Below, piece by piece: positions 32,558-41,945 of a stretch of DNA of 64,000 bases (the first letter of the stretch is position 1; each line of letters opens with the position of its first letter). Below the pieces are notes generated by a model that searched no databases, was not told the origin of the DNA, and worked only from the letters and a program-made list of their open reading frames with translations. Position numbers and translations under genes: made by a program. This DNA is from JAJXWB01 sp046349085. GTDB taxonomy: Bacteria; Pseudomonadota; Alphaproteobacteria; Rhizobiales; Beijerinckiaceae. Where the stretch lies: the NCBI GenBank assembly GCA_046349085.1, contig JAXMDA010000002.1, positions 124,001 through 188,000 of the forward strand, written 5' to 3'.

Positions 32558-33304
32558 ATGCTTGAAGTCAAAAATCTCCATGTCTCCGTCGGCGGCCGCA
32601 AGATCCTCGATGGCCCAGTCATCGTGAAGGACGGCGAGGTCGCCGCCATCATGGGGCCGAACGGCACCAGCTCAGTCGACGCTCTCCTACGTCATCGCCG
32701 GCCGCGAGGACTACGGAGTCGAGGAGGGCGAGGTCCTGCTTTTCGACGGCGTCAGCTGCTCGACATGGACGCGACCGCGCGCGCCAATGCCGGCGTGTTT
32801 CTCGCCTTCCAGTATCCACTGGAAATTCCGGGCGTCGCCACCATGACCTTCCTGAAGGCGGCGCTGAACGCCCGCAGGCGCGGGCCAAGGGCCTCGGCGA
32901 ATTGCAGACGCCCGGAGTTCATGCCGCCGCGTGCGCAGGCGGCAAGCAACTCGGCGTGCAGCAGGACATGCTCAAGCGCCGCTCAACGTCGGCTTTTCCG
33001 GCGGCGAGAAGAAGCGCAGCCAAATCCCTGCAGATGGCGCTGCTGCAGCCGAAGATCGGCATTCTCGACGAGACCGATTCGGTCTCGACATCGACGCGCT
33101 GCGCATCGTCGCCGACGGCGTCAACGCCTTGCGCAAGGACGCAACTGCTCGTCATCCGCGCACTACCAGCGCCTGCTCGACTACATCAAGCCGGACACGG
33201 TGCATGTGATGGCGCGCGGCAAGATCGTGCGCACCGGCGGCCCCGAGCTTGCGCTCGAGCTCGAAAAGTCCGGTTACGCGGCGTTCACGGGCGAGGCGGC
33301 ATGA
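32558..33304 (+). CDS. sufC: Fe-S assembly ATPase SufC (frame-broken, Walker A garbled)
   Basis: ABC-type ATPase of the SufBCD complex. MLEVKNLHVSVGGRKILDG opens cleanly. The Walker A site near 32655 reads MGPNGTSS and then shifts, where GPNGTGKST is expected. NVGFSGGEKKRS is the ABC signature, and KIGILDETDS the Walker B with the SufC-typical D-E-T-D-S-G-L-D switch, here one base short. LLDYIKPDTVHVMARGKIVR and GPELALELEKSGYAAFTGEAA finish the protein. About 248 residues. Its TGA overlaps the sufD ATG in ATGA, so translation is probably coupled. Confidence 0.92.
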   Translation: MLEVKNLHVSVGGRKILDGPVIVKDGEVAAIMGPNGTSSVDALLRHRRPRGLRSRGGRGPAFRRRQLLDMDATARANAGVFLAFQYPLEIPGVATMTFLKAALNARRRGPRASANCRRPEFMPPRAQAASNSACSRTCSSAAQRRLFRRREEAQPNPCRWRCCSRRSAFSTRPIRSRHRRAAHRRRRRQRLAQGRNCSSSAHYQRLLDYIKPDTVHVMARGKIVRTGGPELALELEKSGYAAFTGEAA

Positions 33305-34655
33305 ACAAGCCATTGCTCAGCGCCAGCGCACCGAGGTCGAGACCGCCCTGATCGAGCGCTTCGACCAGGGCGACCAGCGCCTCGTCGGCGCGACCGACCT
33401 GCGCGCGGCCGCCATGCGGCGCTTCGCCGAAGCAGGCCTGCCAGACCGCCGTGTCGAATCCTGGCATTACACCGACCTGCGCAGCGCCATGCGTACGGCC
33501 GCGCTCGTGCGCGCTCGCCGGAGACGGCGACCCTGCCGATGGCGCGCGAATGCCTGAAGAAGCCGCTGGCGCAGACCGGCGCCTATCGCATGGTCGTCTT
33601 CAACAGCGTCTACAACGAGGAATTGTCGTCGGGCGAAGCGCCGCCGGCCGGCATGGCCGTGACCACGCTCGCTGCGGCGCTGGCTTCGAGGCGATGCGGA
33701 GGCGCTTGAGGCGCTCAAGGTCGTGACGCCGGGCGAGCGACGACGCGGTCGTCGCGCTGAATACCGCGCTGATGCAGGATGGAGTCGTGATTCGCGTCGC
33801 GCCAGGCGCAAGGTCGAGCGTCCGCTCGCGATCCTCAACCTCATGTCGGGCGGCTTCGCGCAGGCGTGTTCCTGCGTTCGATTCTCATTGTCGGCGCCGG
33901 CGCTTCCGTCATGCTGGACGAGGCGACCGCCGTCTGCGCGCCTGACGCCACGCAGGCCAACGAAGGCCTCACCATTCTCGTCGGCGACGGCGCGCGCGTC
34001 GATTATGCCGCACAGCTCGCCGAGCAGAGCGCCGAGTCCGTCGCCCTGCACAGCCTGTTCGTGACCATGGGCGCCAACGCGACGTTCAACGCCTTCTGCC
34101 TGACGCCGTGTGCCGGCCTCGTGCAGCCAGATTTTCGCGCGGCTCAATGGCGAACGTTCCACCATTTCGCTTGCGGGCCTGTCGCTGTTGCGCGGTAAGC
34201 AGCACGCCGACACCACGCTCGTCGTCGACCATGCCGTGCCTGGTGCGTCAGCCGCGAGATTCTTCCGCCACATCCTCGATCACGAAGGCGACCGAGGGTC
34301 TTCCAGGGCAAGGTGGTCGTGCGCCAGCACGCGCAGAAGACCGACGGCGCGATGAAGAGGCAGGCTCTCGTGCTCGGCGACGACGCCAGCGCGAACAACA
34401 AGCCCGAACTCGAAATCTTCGCCGACGACGTCGTCTGCAACCATGGCGCGACAGTCGGGCAGCTCGACGAACTCAGATCTTCATCTGCGGACTGACGCGC
34501 GGCCTCTCGCGCGGCGCCGAGGCAAATCGCTCCTGCTCGAAGCCTTCGCCAACGAGGCGCTCGACATGGTGGCCGACGAAGCCGTGCGCGCGCTGCCGTC
34601 GCAGACGGCCGACTGGCTTGCCCACAGGAGCGGCGTGACGGGGAGCAGCCAATGA
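33301..34655 (+). CDS. sufD: Fe-S assembly protein SufD (frame-broken)
   Basis: SufB paralogue in the SufBCD scaffold. VETALIERFDQGDQRLVGATDLRA then PDRRVESWHYTDLRSAM is the SufD N-terminus. RMVVFNSVYNEELSSGEAP, ILNLMSGGFAQ, FLRSILIVGAGASVMLDEAT, VDYAAQLAEQSAESVALHSL, RFFRHILDHEGD-like, VVVRQHAQKTDGAMKRQALV and ADDVVCNHGATVGQLDE, the conserved C-terminal core, all appear in order. It ends SGVTGSSQ. About 450 residues. ATGA overlaps join it to sufC upstream and sufS downstream. Confidence 0.92.
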
Positions 34656-35888
34656 ACGCGCGCTCGCAAATCGTCGCGCCCTACAACGTCGAGCTGCGCG
34701 CCGACTTCCCGATTCTCGACGAAGCCTTACGGCAAGACGCTCGTCTATCTCGACAACGCCGCCTCGGCGCAGAAGCCGCGCCAGGTGATCGAGCGCATGA
34801 CGCAGGTCTACGAGCACGAATACGCCAACGTGCATCGCGGCCTGCGTATCTGGCCAACGCCGCGACCGACGCCTTCGAGGGCGCGCGCGAAAGCGTGCGA
34901 CGCTTCCTCAATGCGGAATCGGCGGACGAGATCGTCTTCACGCGCTCGGCGACCGGGCGATCAATCTCGTCGCGGCCTCGTTCGGCCTCGCCCATATCGG
35001 CGCGGGCGACGAAATCCTGCTCTCGATCATGGAGCACCATTCCAACATCGTGCCCTGGCCACTTCCATCGCGAGCGCAAGGCGCCGTCCTGAACTGGATC
35101 GAGATCGACGACGACGGCCATATCGATCTCGAAGCCTTCGAGCGGCAGATCACGCGCAAGACGAAGATCGTCGCCGTCACGCACATGTCGAACGTGCTGG
35201 GCGCGCCGACGCCGATCGCCGAGATCGTGAAGATCGCCCACGCCCACGGCGTGCCGGTGTGGTCGACGGCTCGCAGGGCGCAGTCCACCTCGATGTCGAC
35301 GTGCGCGCGCTCGATGTCGACTTCTACGTGCCTGACCGGCCGCAAGTCTACGGCCCGACGCCGGGTCGGCGTGTTCGGCAAGAAGAAATGGCTCGAAAGT
35401 CTTCCGCCGTTCAACGGCGGCAACGAGATGATCGAGATCGTGAGCCGCGACCGCGTGGCCTACAATTCCCCGCCGCATCGCTTCGAGGCCGGCACGCCGC
35501 CGATCGTGCAGGCGGTGGGTCTCGGCGCCGCGCTCGACTATATGGACACCGTCGGCCGCGCCGCCATCCGCGCGCACGAGGCGGAGCTGACCGCCTACGC
35601 CATGGAACGCCTGTCGCGCATCAATTCGCTGCGCATCATCGGCGCCGCGAAGGACAAGAAGGCGATCGTCTCCTTCGAGATGAAGGGCGCGCACGCCGAC
35701 GTCGCGACCGTCATCGACCGCTTCGCCGAGGTCGCGGTGCGCCGCCGGCACGCATTGCGCCATGCCCCTGCTCGAACGGTTCGGCGCGACGTCGACCTGC
35801 CGCGCGTCGTTCGCCCTCTACAATACGCGTGAGGAAATCGACGCTCTGGCGGGAAGCCCCTGATCCGGGCCGAGTCCCTGTTTCCTGA
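34652..35888 (+). CDS. sufS: Cysteine desulfurase SufS (frame-broken)
   Basis: Group II PLP cysteine desulfurase that feeds sulfur to SufBCD. MNARSQIVAPYNVELRADFP, LVYLDNAASAQKPRQVIERM, EYANVHRGLR, EIVFTRSATG, LLSIMEHHSNIVPW, KIVAVTHMSNVLGAPTPI, then a damaged cofactor-lysine region (expected FTGHKLYGP; read as LTGRK near 35340), YNSPPHRFEAGTPPIVQAVG, and the catalytic cysteine in THCAMPLLERFG read across a frame break near 35750. It ends AESLFP. About 412 residues. No sufE is seen, so the sulfur acceptor must be encoded elsewhere or be unnecessary. Confidence 0.93.
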
Positions 35889-35901
35889 AAGGCTGAGAAA
35901 C

Positions 35902-36286
35902 ATGGCCGAAATCGAAGAAGCCCACATCGCGCCGAACAAGCCGGCGATCCAGTTGCCGAACGAGATTTCGGCCGAGGAATACGACCGGCTGACCGACGAC
36001 ATCATCAATGCGCTGAAGTCCGTCTACGATCCGAAAATTCCCGCCGACATCTACGAACTCGGTCATCTATCGCGTCGAGGTCGATGAGAGCCGCTTCGTC
36101 AACATCGACATGACGCTGACCGCGCCCGGCTTTGCCCGGTCGCCGGCGAAATGCCGCAATGGGTGGAAAATGCGGTCGCGGCCGTGCCGGGCGTGGCCGG
36201 CGTGAAGGTCGAGATGGTGTTCGATCCGCCTGCGTGGGACATGAGCCGCATGTCGGAAATGGCGCGCGTCGCGCTGGACATGGTGA
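35902..36286 (+). CDS. sufT: SufT-like Fe-S maturation factor (DUF59/MIP18) (frame-broken)
   Basis: Small DUF59 protein that helps late Fe-S maturation. MAEIEEAHIAPNKPAIQLPN then DDIINALKSVYDPKIPADIYELG is the core (the YDPE/KIPxDIY motif), followed in a second frame by IYRVEVDESRFVNIDMTLTA and in a third by AGEMPQWVENAVAAVPGVAG, VKVEMVFDPPAWDMSRMSE and VALDM. The expected end DMW* needs two bases that are missing before TGA. About 125 residues. It follows sufS by 13 bp. Confidence 0.88.
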
Positions 36287-36750
36287 CGCCGTCGCTGCGC
36301 GGCGTTCTGAAGCGATCGCTCTATGTCGAGGATCTGCGCGCGCCCGCCGCCTTCTGGGAGGAAACGATCGGGCTGGAAGCTGCTCGTTCCCGCCGACGCC
36401 CCGGTTCGCGCCTACGACGTCGGCGGGAATTCGGTGCTCCTGCTGTTCGGCGTGGCGCGACGCTGAAGACGGTGCGTATGCCAGGCGGAACGATTCCGCC
36501 GCACGACGAGGCGGGAAGCCTGCATGTCGCTTTTGCGGGGGGGGAAGTGACGCGCAGGAACTGGCCGAAGTGGGAAGAACGGCTGGGGTCGGCGGGCGTC
36601 GAGATCGAGGGCCGCGCCGACTGGCCGCGCGGCGGAAATGGCGTCTATTTCCGCGATCCCGACGGTCATCTCGTCGAATTCGCGACGCCGGGCCTCTGGC
36701 CGACCTGTGGTACGGCTCGGCGCCGGCCGGCGTCGCGCCTATATGAATGA
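36280..36750 (+). CDS. VOC-family (glyoxalase/bleomycin resistance-like) protein inside the suf operon (frame-broken)
   Basis: Vicinal-oxygen-chelate fold: SLYVEDLRAPAAFWEETIGL begins the first beta-alpha-beta-beta-beta module and GVYFRDPDGHLVEFATPGLW is the classic end of the second, with the metal-ligand glutamate in HLVEFA and a candidate histidine in GSLHVAFA. About 155 residues; two or three breaks. The start ATG at 36280 overlaps the sufT stop, suggesting coupling. The specific reaction is unknown. Its place between sufT and sufA is unusual. Confidence 0.83.
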   Translation: MVTPSLRGVLKRSLYVEDLRAPAAFWEETIGLEAARSRRRPGSRLRRRREFGAPAVRRGATLKTVRMPGGTIPPHDEAGSLHVAFAGGEVTRRNWPKWEERLGSAGVEIEGRADWPRGGNGVYFRDPDGHLVEFATPGLWPTCGTARRRPASRLYE

Positions 36751-36787
36751 GAGCTTCGATCGCAGGGCCTTGAACCCTGAAGGAGAA

Positions 36788-37172
36788 ATGGGCATCCGCC
36801 CGAAGATGAACGTGATCTCGCTGACCGACGCCGCCGCCGGCGTGAAGGACATCATGGCCAACGCCGACAAGCCGATCTACGGCCTGCGCGTCGGCGTGAA
36901 GAACGGCGGCTGCGCAGGCATGTCCTACACGATGGAAATGGCCGATCGCGCCGTCCCCGGCGACGAGGTGGTCGAGGACAAGGGCGTGCGCGTGCTGGTC
37001 GACCCCCAGGCCGTGCTGTTCCTGCTCGGCACGCAGATGGACTTCCAGACGTCGAAACTTTCGTCCGGCTTCGTCTTCAGCAATCCCAACCAGACCTCGG
37101 CCTGCGGCTGCGGCGGGAAGCGTGGCGATCACGCCGGCCGCGCCGGAAGGAGGCGAGGCGGCGCGGGCCTAG
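36788..37172 (+). CDS. sufA: A-type Fe-S carrier SufA/IscA family
   Basis: Iron-sulfur carrier that receives clusters from SufBCD. AGGAGA precedes ATG. MGIRPKMNVISLTDAAAGVK, GLRVGVKNGGCAGMSYTMEM (first conserved cysteine), VLVDPQAVLFLLGTQMDFQT, and FSNPNQTSACGCGG with the C-x-C pair. One indel near 37118 shifts the tail to SVAITPAAPEGGEAARA ending at TAG. About 128 residues, normal. Last gene of the suf cluster. Confidence 0.93.
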
Positions 37173-37338
37173 CAAAGGCCACGAACCGTCGCGGCCGGGC
37201 TCGCGCCGGCCTCGGGCCGGCTTCTGGCCTTCCGTTCGACTCGATGGCCGATTTCTCACCGCGTCCGTCGCTCCCGTGGCGCGGACGCCCGGCGCAAGGC
37301 CGGGCGTGACGCGGCAGGCGTTCGAGGAACCCGGCCTC

Positions 37339-37766
37339 ATGGACCATTGATGTAGAAGACCTGTTCGCGCCATTCGCGCGCGTGCGCGCCAAGCGCATGT
37401 TTTCCGGCCACGGCGTCTATGTCGACGACGCCTGTTTCGCCCTCTGCGTGATGGGCGCCGTCTGGATCAAGACCGACGACGAGGCCGAGCGCGCGGCGCT
37501 GAAGGCCGCGGGCTCCGCGCCGTTCGCCTACGAGAAATCAGGCGGCAAGCTCGTGACCGCGCGCATTCTGGAAGCTCCCGGACGCCGCGCTTGACGACGA
37601 GGACGAGCTCAAGCGCTGGTGCGCGCCGGCGCTTGCCGCCGCGCGCCGCACAGCCGCGCAAAAGGCCGCGGCGAAGGCGCGGAAAGCGGCGAGGGCGGGC
37701 GCCGCGGGGCTCCCGAAAAAGCAGGCGAAGACCGCGCCCGTGCGTCGCGACAAGACGCCGCCCTGA
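37339..37766 (+). CDS. TfoX/Sxy N-terminal domain protein with basic tail (frame-broken)
   Basis: VEDLFAPFARVRAKRMFSGHGVYVDD is the TfoX N-domain (the K/R-RMFGGxG-Y motif), then VMGAVWIKTDDEAERAALKA and FAYEKSGGKLVT. After an indel near 37570 the frame reads LPDAALDDEDELKRWCAPAL and ends in a lysine/arginine/alanine-rich tail (QKAAAKARKAARAGAAG). About 140 residues. ATG GAC CAT TGA at the start needs one correction. These are the last frame breaks in the window. In enterics TfoX governs competence, but single-domain relatives have no established role. Confidence 0.78.
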
Positions 37767-37777
37767 CGCTCTCGCCG

Positions 37778-37862
37778 TCATGGCCGGGCTCGTCCCGGCC
37801 ATCCACGCCAACGGGCTCAGCGACGGCCCGGCGCGGATGCCCGGGACAAGCCCGGGCATGAC
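37778..37862. repeat. Intergenic palindromic element (TCATGGCCGGGCTCGTCCCG type)
   Basis: Begins TCATGGCCGGGCTCGTCCCG-GCCATCCACG and ends GGGACAAGCCCGGGCATGAC. The two ends are internally complementary and mirror each other, a pattern repeated throughout Rhizobiales genomes in gene gaps. It lies between the TfoX-like gene and gyrA. The rest of this 240-bp gap holds no recognisable gene. Confidence 0.65.
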
Positions 37863-38008
37863 GATTCGTGCGTCCGTGTAATAGGCTGAAATTGAAAGGG
37901 TATCTCGCGCGCGCGCAGCGACCGCGCATTCGCCTCCCGCGTCGGAATCGGATAGACTGCGGACCTTGATTCCCGGGCGTCCCGCGCCCCTCCCGAAAGC
38001 CCGACCCT

Positions 38009-40747
38009 TTGGCCGACAACGACGACAACAAGGACGAAGGCGCGCAGCCGCCGTCCGACATCAGACCCGTTTCCATCGTCGACGAGATGAAGCGCTCGTA
38101 CCTCGATTACGCCATGAGCGTGATCGTGAGCCGCGCGCTGCCCGACGCGCGCGACGGCCTCAAGCCCGTGCATCGCCGCATCATGTTCTCGATGCACGAG
38201 AACGGCCACACGCCGGACAAGGCCTATGTGAAGTCGGCGCGCATCGTCGGCGACGTCATGGGTAAGTATCACCCGCACGGCGACGCCGCGATCTACGACG
38301 CGCTCGTGCGCATGGCGCAGCCCTTCTCCATGCGCCTGCCGCTGATCGACGGGCAGGGCAATTTCGGCTCGGTCGACGGCGACCCGCCGGCGGCCATGCG
38401 CTACACGGAATCGCGCCTCGCGCGGCCCGCGCTGGCGCTGCTCGAGGACATCGACGAAGGCACGGTCGACTTCCAGCCGAACTACGACGGCAAGGAACAC
38501 GAGCCCGTCGTCCTGCCAGCGCGCTTTCCGAACCTGCTGGTCAACGGCGCCGGCGGCATCGCGGTCGGCATGGCCACCAACATTCCGCCGCACAATCTCG
38601 GCGAAGTGATCGACGCCACCATCGCGCTGATCGACCGGCCCGACATGTCCATCGCCGATCTCATCGAGATCGTGCCGGGGCCCGATTTCCCCACGGGCGG
38701 CTCGATCGTCGGGCGCACCGGCATCAATTCGGCCTATGCGACCGGGCGCGGCTCGGTGCTGATGCGCGCCAAGGTCGACGTCGAGGAGATGCGCAACAAC
38801 CGCTCCGCGCTGATCGTCACCGAAATTCCCTACCAGGTGAACAAGGCGACGCTGGTCGAGCGCATCGCCGAACTCGTGCGCGAGAAGAAGATCGAAGGCA
38901 TTTCCGACCTGCGCGACGAGAGCGACCGCGACGGCATGCGCATCGTCATCGAGCTGAAGCGCGAGGCCTTTCCCGACGTCGTGCTGAACCAGCTCTATCG
39001 CTTCACGGCGCTGCAATCGTCGTTCGGCGTGAACATGATCGCGCTGAACGGCGGCAAGCCGGAAATGCTGACGCTGAAGGACGTGCTGCGCGCCTTCGTC
39101 GATTTCCGCGAAGAGGTCGTCACGCGGCGCACCAAGCACCGCCTCAACAAGGCGCGCGACGGCGCCCACCTTCAGGTCGGCCTCGCCATCGCCGTCGCCA
39201 ATATCGACGAAGTGATCCGGCTCATCCGCACTTCGCCCGACGCTGGCGCCGCGCGCGAAGCGCTGATGGGCCGCGCCTGGCCGGCGAAGGACATGGCGCC
39301 GCTGGTGGCGCTGATCGCCGATCCCCGCCATGCGCTGGACGCCGACGGCAATATCCGCCTGTCGGAAGCGCAGGCCCGCGCCATCCTCGACCTGCGCCTG
39401 CAGCGCCTGACCGCGCTCGGCCGCGAGGAAATTTCGGAGGCCCTGAACAAGCTCGCCGCCGAGATCGCGGACTATCTCGAGATCCTGCGTTCGCGCGAAA
39501 GATTGTTCGGCATCGTCAAGGACGAGCTGAATGCGGTGAAGGCCGCCTACGCCACGCCGCGCCGCACGATCATCCTCGACGCCGCCGGCGACATGGAGGA
39601 CGAGGACCTCATCCAGCGCGAGGACATGGTCGTCACCGTGTCGCACGCCGGCTACATCAAGCGCGTGCCGCTCTCCACCTATCGGGCGCAGCGCCGCGGC
39701 GGCAAGGGCCGTTCGGGGATGCAGACGCGCGAGGAGGATTTCGTCGCGCGCCTGTTCGTGGCTTCCACCCACACGCCGGTGCTGTTCTTCTCCTCGCGCG
39801 GCCAAGTCTACAAGGAGAAGGTCTGGCGCCTGCCGCTGACCTCGCCGCAATCGCCCGGCAAGTTCCTGCGCAACATCCTGCCGCTGGAGGCCGACGAGCG
39901 CATCACCACCATCATGCCGCTGCCGGAGGACGAGGAGAGCTGGGCGACGCTCGACGTCTTCTTCGCCACGACCGGCGGCACGGTCCGGCGCAACAAGCTT
40001 TCGGATTTCACGCAGGTCAACCGCGCCGGCAAGATCGCCATGAAGCTCGACGAAGGCGAGGCCATCGTCGACGTCGCCATCTGCACCGAGGACGACGACG
40101 TGCTGCTGACGACGGCGCAAGGCCAGTGCATCCGCTTCGCCACGCCGGAAGTGCGCGTGTTCAAGGGCCGCGATTCCATGGGCGTGCGCGGCATTGCGCT
40201 GGAGAAGGGCGATCGCGTCATCTCGCTGTCGATCCTCAGGCACTTCGAGGCCTCGGGCGACGAACGCGCCGCCTATCTCAAGATGAGCCGCGCGGTGAAC
40301 GGCGAGGCGAACGGCGAAACCGAGGCGGACGTCGGCGAGGAAGGCGCGAACGGCGTCAACGGCGAACTGTCCCAGGACCGCTACGTCGTGATGTCCGAGG
40401 CCGAGCAGTACATCCTCACCGTCTCGCAGAACGGCTACGGCAAGCGCTCGTCCTCGTTCGAGTACCGCATCACCGGGCGCGGCGGCAAAGGCATCGTCGC
40501 CATGGCCGTCAACGAGCGCAACGGCCCGCTGGTCGCGTCGTTCCCCGTCGAGGATTCCGACCAGATCATGCTGGTGACCGACGGCGGACAGCTCATCCGC
40601 TGCCCGGTGGAGGGCATCCGCATCATCGGCCGCGGCGCGCAGGGCGTCATCGTGTTCAACACGGCCGAGGACGAGAAGGTGGTGTCCGTCGAGCGCGTGG
40701 CGGCGGAAGAGGAAGAGGGCGAGGGCGGCGAGAACGGGGAGGGGTGA
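38009..40747 (+). CDS. gyrA: DNA gyrase subunit A
   Basis: Breaks and rejoins DNA for negative supercoiling with GyrB. Intact, 912 residues from a TTG start (MADNDDNKDEGAQPP); conserved sequence begins SIVDEMKRSYLDYAMSVIV. The catalytic tyrosine is in AAMRYTESRLA. The quinolone region reads HPHGDAAIYDALVRMAQ with alanine at residue 93 (E. coli position 83) and aspartate at the position of E. coli Asp87. The GyrA box QRRGGKG lies near residue 560 and starts the pinwheel domain. An insertion rich in Asn, Gly and Glu (NGEANGETEADVGEEG, about residues 765-790) interrupts the pinwheel, and the tail is strongly acidic. First completely clean gene of the window. Confidence 0.98.
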   Translation: MADNDDNKDEGAQPPSDIRPVSIVDEMKRSYLDYAMSVIVSRALPDARDGLKPVHRRIMFSMHENGHTPDKAYVKSARIVGDVMGKYHPHGDAAIYDALVRMAQPFSMRLPLIDGQGNFGSVDGDPPAAMRYTESRLARPALALLEDIDEGTVDFQPNYDGKEHEPVVLPARFPNLLVNGAGGIAVGMATNIPPHNLGEVIDATIALIDRPDMSIADLIEIVPGPDFPTGGSIVGRTGINSAYATGRGSVLMRAKVDVEEMRNNRSALIVTEIPYQVNKATLVERIAELVREKKIEGISDLRDESDRDGMRIVIELKREAFPDVVLNQLYRFTALQSSFGVNMIALNGGKPEMLTLKDVLRAFVDFREEVVTRRTKHRLNKARDGAHLQVGLAIAVANIDEVIRLIRTSPDAGAAREALMGRAWPAKDMAPLVALIADPRHALDADGNIRLSEAQARAILDLRLQRLTALGREEISEALNKLAAEIADYLEILRSRERLFGIVKDELNAVKAAYATPRRTIILDAAGDMEDEDLIQREDMVVTVSHAGYIKRVPLSTYRAQRRGGKGRSGMQTREEDFVARLFVASTHTPVLFFSSRGQVYKEKVWRLPLTSPQSPGKFLRNILPLEADERITTIMPLPEDEESWATLDVFFATTGGTVRRNKLSDFTQVNRAGKIAMKLDEGEAIVDVAICTEDDDVLLTTAQGQCIRFATPEVRVFKGRDSMGVRGIALEKGDRVISLSILRHFEASGDERAAYLKMSRAVNGEANGETEADVGEEGANGVNGELSQDRYVVMSEAEQYILTVSQNGYGKRSSSFEYRITGRGGKGIVAMAVNERNGPLVASFPVEDSDQIMLVTDGGQLIRCPVEGIRIIGRGAQGVIVFNTAEDEKVVSVERVAAEEEEGEGGENGEG

Positions 40748-40823
40748 GCCGCCCATTAGAGGCTGACTTGCCTTTGCCCGCCGCTCAAGCCTAGATCGCT
40801 GCAGCCCGCACACGGACGGACCC

Positions 40824-41333
40824 ATGCGCATCGCCATCTACACCGGCTCCTTCGATCCGCTCACCAACGGCCATGTGGACGTCATCCGCCAGGCGGGCGT
40901 CGTCTGCGATCGCCTCGTCGTCGGCATCGGCGTCCATCCCGGCAAGACGCCGGTCTTCACCGCCGAGGAGCGCGCCGATCTCATTCGCGCCGCCTGCGCC
41001 GCCGATCTGAAGGCGCAAGGGTGCGAATTGCAGGTCGTCACCTTCTCCGGCCTCGCCGTCCAGGCGGCGCGGGATCATGGCGCCAAGATCGTGGTGCGCG
41101 GCCTCCGCGACGGCACGGATCTCGATTACGAGATGCAGATGGCCGGCATGAACGGCGTGATGGCGCCGGAGGTGAAGACGGTGTTTTTCGCGGCCTCCCC
41201 GGAGGTCCGCCACATCACCGCCACGCTTGTCCGCCAGATCGCGGCCATGGGCGGCGACATCAGGCCGTTCACGCCCGCGGTCGCCGCGACCGCGCTTGCG
41301 CAGCGCATGGCCGAGCGCGCGAAAGCGAAATAA
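40824..41333 (+). CDS. coaD: Phosphopantetheine adenylyltransferase
   Basis: Penultimate step of coenzyme A synthesis: ATP plus 4'-phosphopantetheine gives dephospho-CoA. Intact, 169 residues. RIAIYTGSFDPLTNGHVDVI carries the nucleotidyltransferase T-x-G-H motif; VVRGLRDGTDLDYEMQMAGM and MAPEVKTVFFAASPEVRHIT match the family. It follows gyrA by 76 bp and precedes the cyclophilins, as in other Rhizobiales. Confidence 0.96.
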   Translation: MRIAIYTGSFDPLTNGHVDVIRQAGVVCDRLVVGIGVHPGKTPVFTAEERADLIRAACAADLKAQGCELQVVTFSGLAVQAARDHGAKIVVRGLRDGTDLDYEMQMAGMNGVMAPEVKTVFFAASPEVRHITATLVRQIAAMGGDIRPFTPAVAATALAQRMAERAKAK

Positions 41334-41372
41334 CAGGCTGCTTTTCTTCAAGTACGACGCGAAAGGATTTTC

Positions 41373-41945
41373 ATGCGCATCGATCGCCGCAAGCTCATCG
41401 CCGCCGCCGCGAAGACAATTCCCGCCCTCGCTCTGGCCGCGACGCCCGTGGGCGCGCTGGCCGCCGGCAATCCTGCCGACGTCGTCAACCTCTACACCAA
41501 GGACGGCAAGGTCTCGATCCAGTTGCGCCCCGACCTCGCGCCCAAGCACGTCGCCCAGATCGAGACGCTGGTGAAGCGCAAGTTCTATGACGGCATCGTG
41601 TTCCATCGCGTCATCGACGGCTTCATGGCGCAGACCGGCGACCCGACCGGCACGGGTACGGGCAAGTCGGACCTGCCGAACATTCCGGCCGAATTCTCCA
41701 AGGCGCATTTCGGTCGCGGCACGGTCGGCATGGCGCGTTCGCAGATGCCGGATTCGGCGAACTCCCAGTTCTTCATCTGCTTCGGCGACGCCGGCTTCCT
41801 TGACGGCCAGTACACTGTCGTCGGCGAGGTGATCTCCGGCATGGACGTCGTCGACAAGATCAAGAAGGGCTCGAAGTCCGACAATGGATCGGTGACCGCG
41901 CCCGACAAGATCGTGAAGATGCGCATGGCCGCCGACGACAAGTGA
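41373..41945 (+). CDS. Exported cyclophilin-type peptidyl-prolyl isomerase
   Basis: Catalyses proline isomerisation. The N-terminus MRIDRRKLIAAAAKTIPALALAATPVGALA, split as RRK plus a hydrophobic run and AxA, is a signal peptide, perhaps Tat-like (RRK only). The core has FYDGIVFHRVIDGFMAQTGD, GTVGMARSQMPDSANSQFFI and GQYTVVGEVISGMDVVDKIK. 190 residues, intact. Its cytosolic paralogue is 620 bp downstream. The TGA overlaps the GTG start of the next gene. Confidence 0.93.
   Translation: MRIDRRKLIAAAAKTIPALALAATPVGALAAGNPADVVNLYTKDGKVSIQLRPDLAPKHVAQIETLVKRKFYDGIVFHRVIDGFMAQTGDPTGTGTGKSDLPNIPAEFSKAHFGRGTVGMARSQMPDSANSQFFICFGDAGFLDGQYTVVGEVISGMDVVDKIKKGSKSDNGSVTAPDKIVKMRMAADDK

Noticed and set aside
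37817..40837. A 1,006-codon open frame on the minus strand opposite gyrA
   Set aside because: Antisense shadow of an intact conserved gene; low-complexity composition and no domain.
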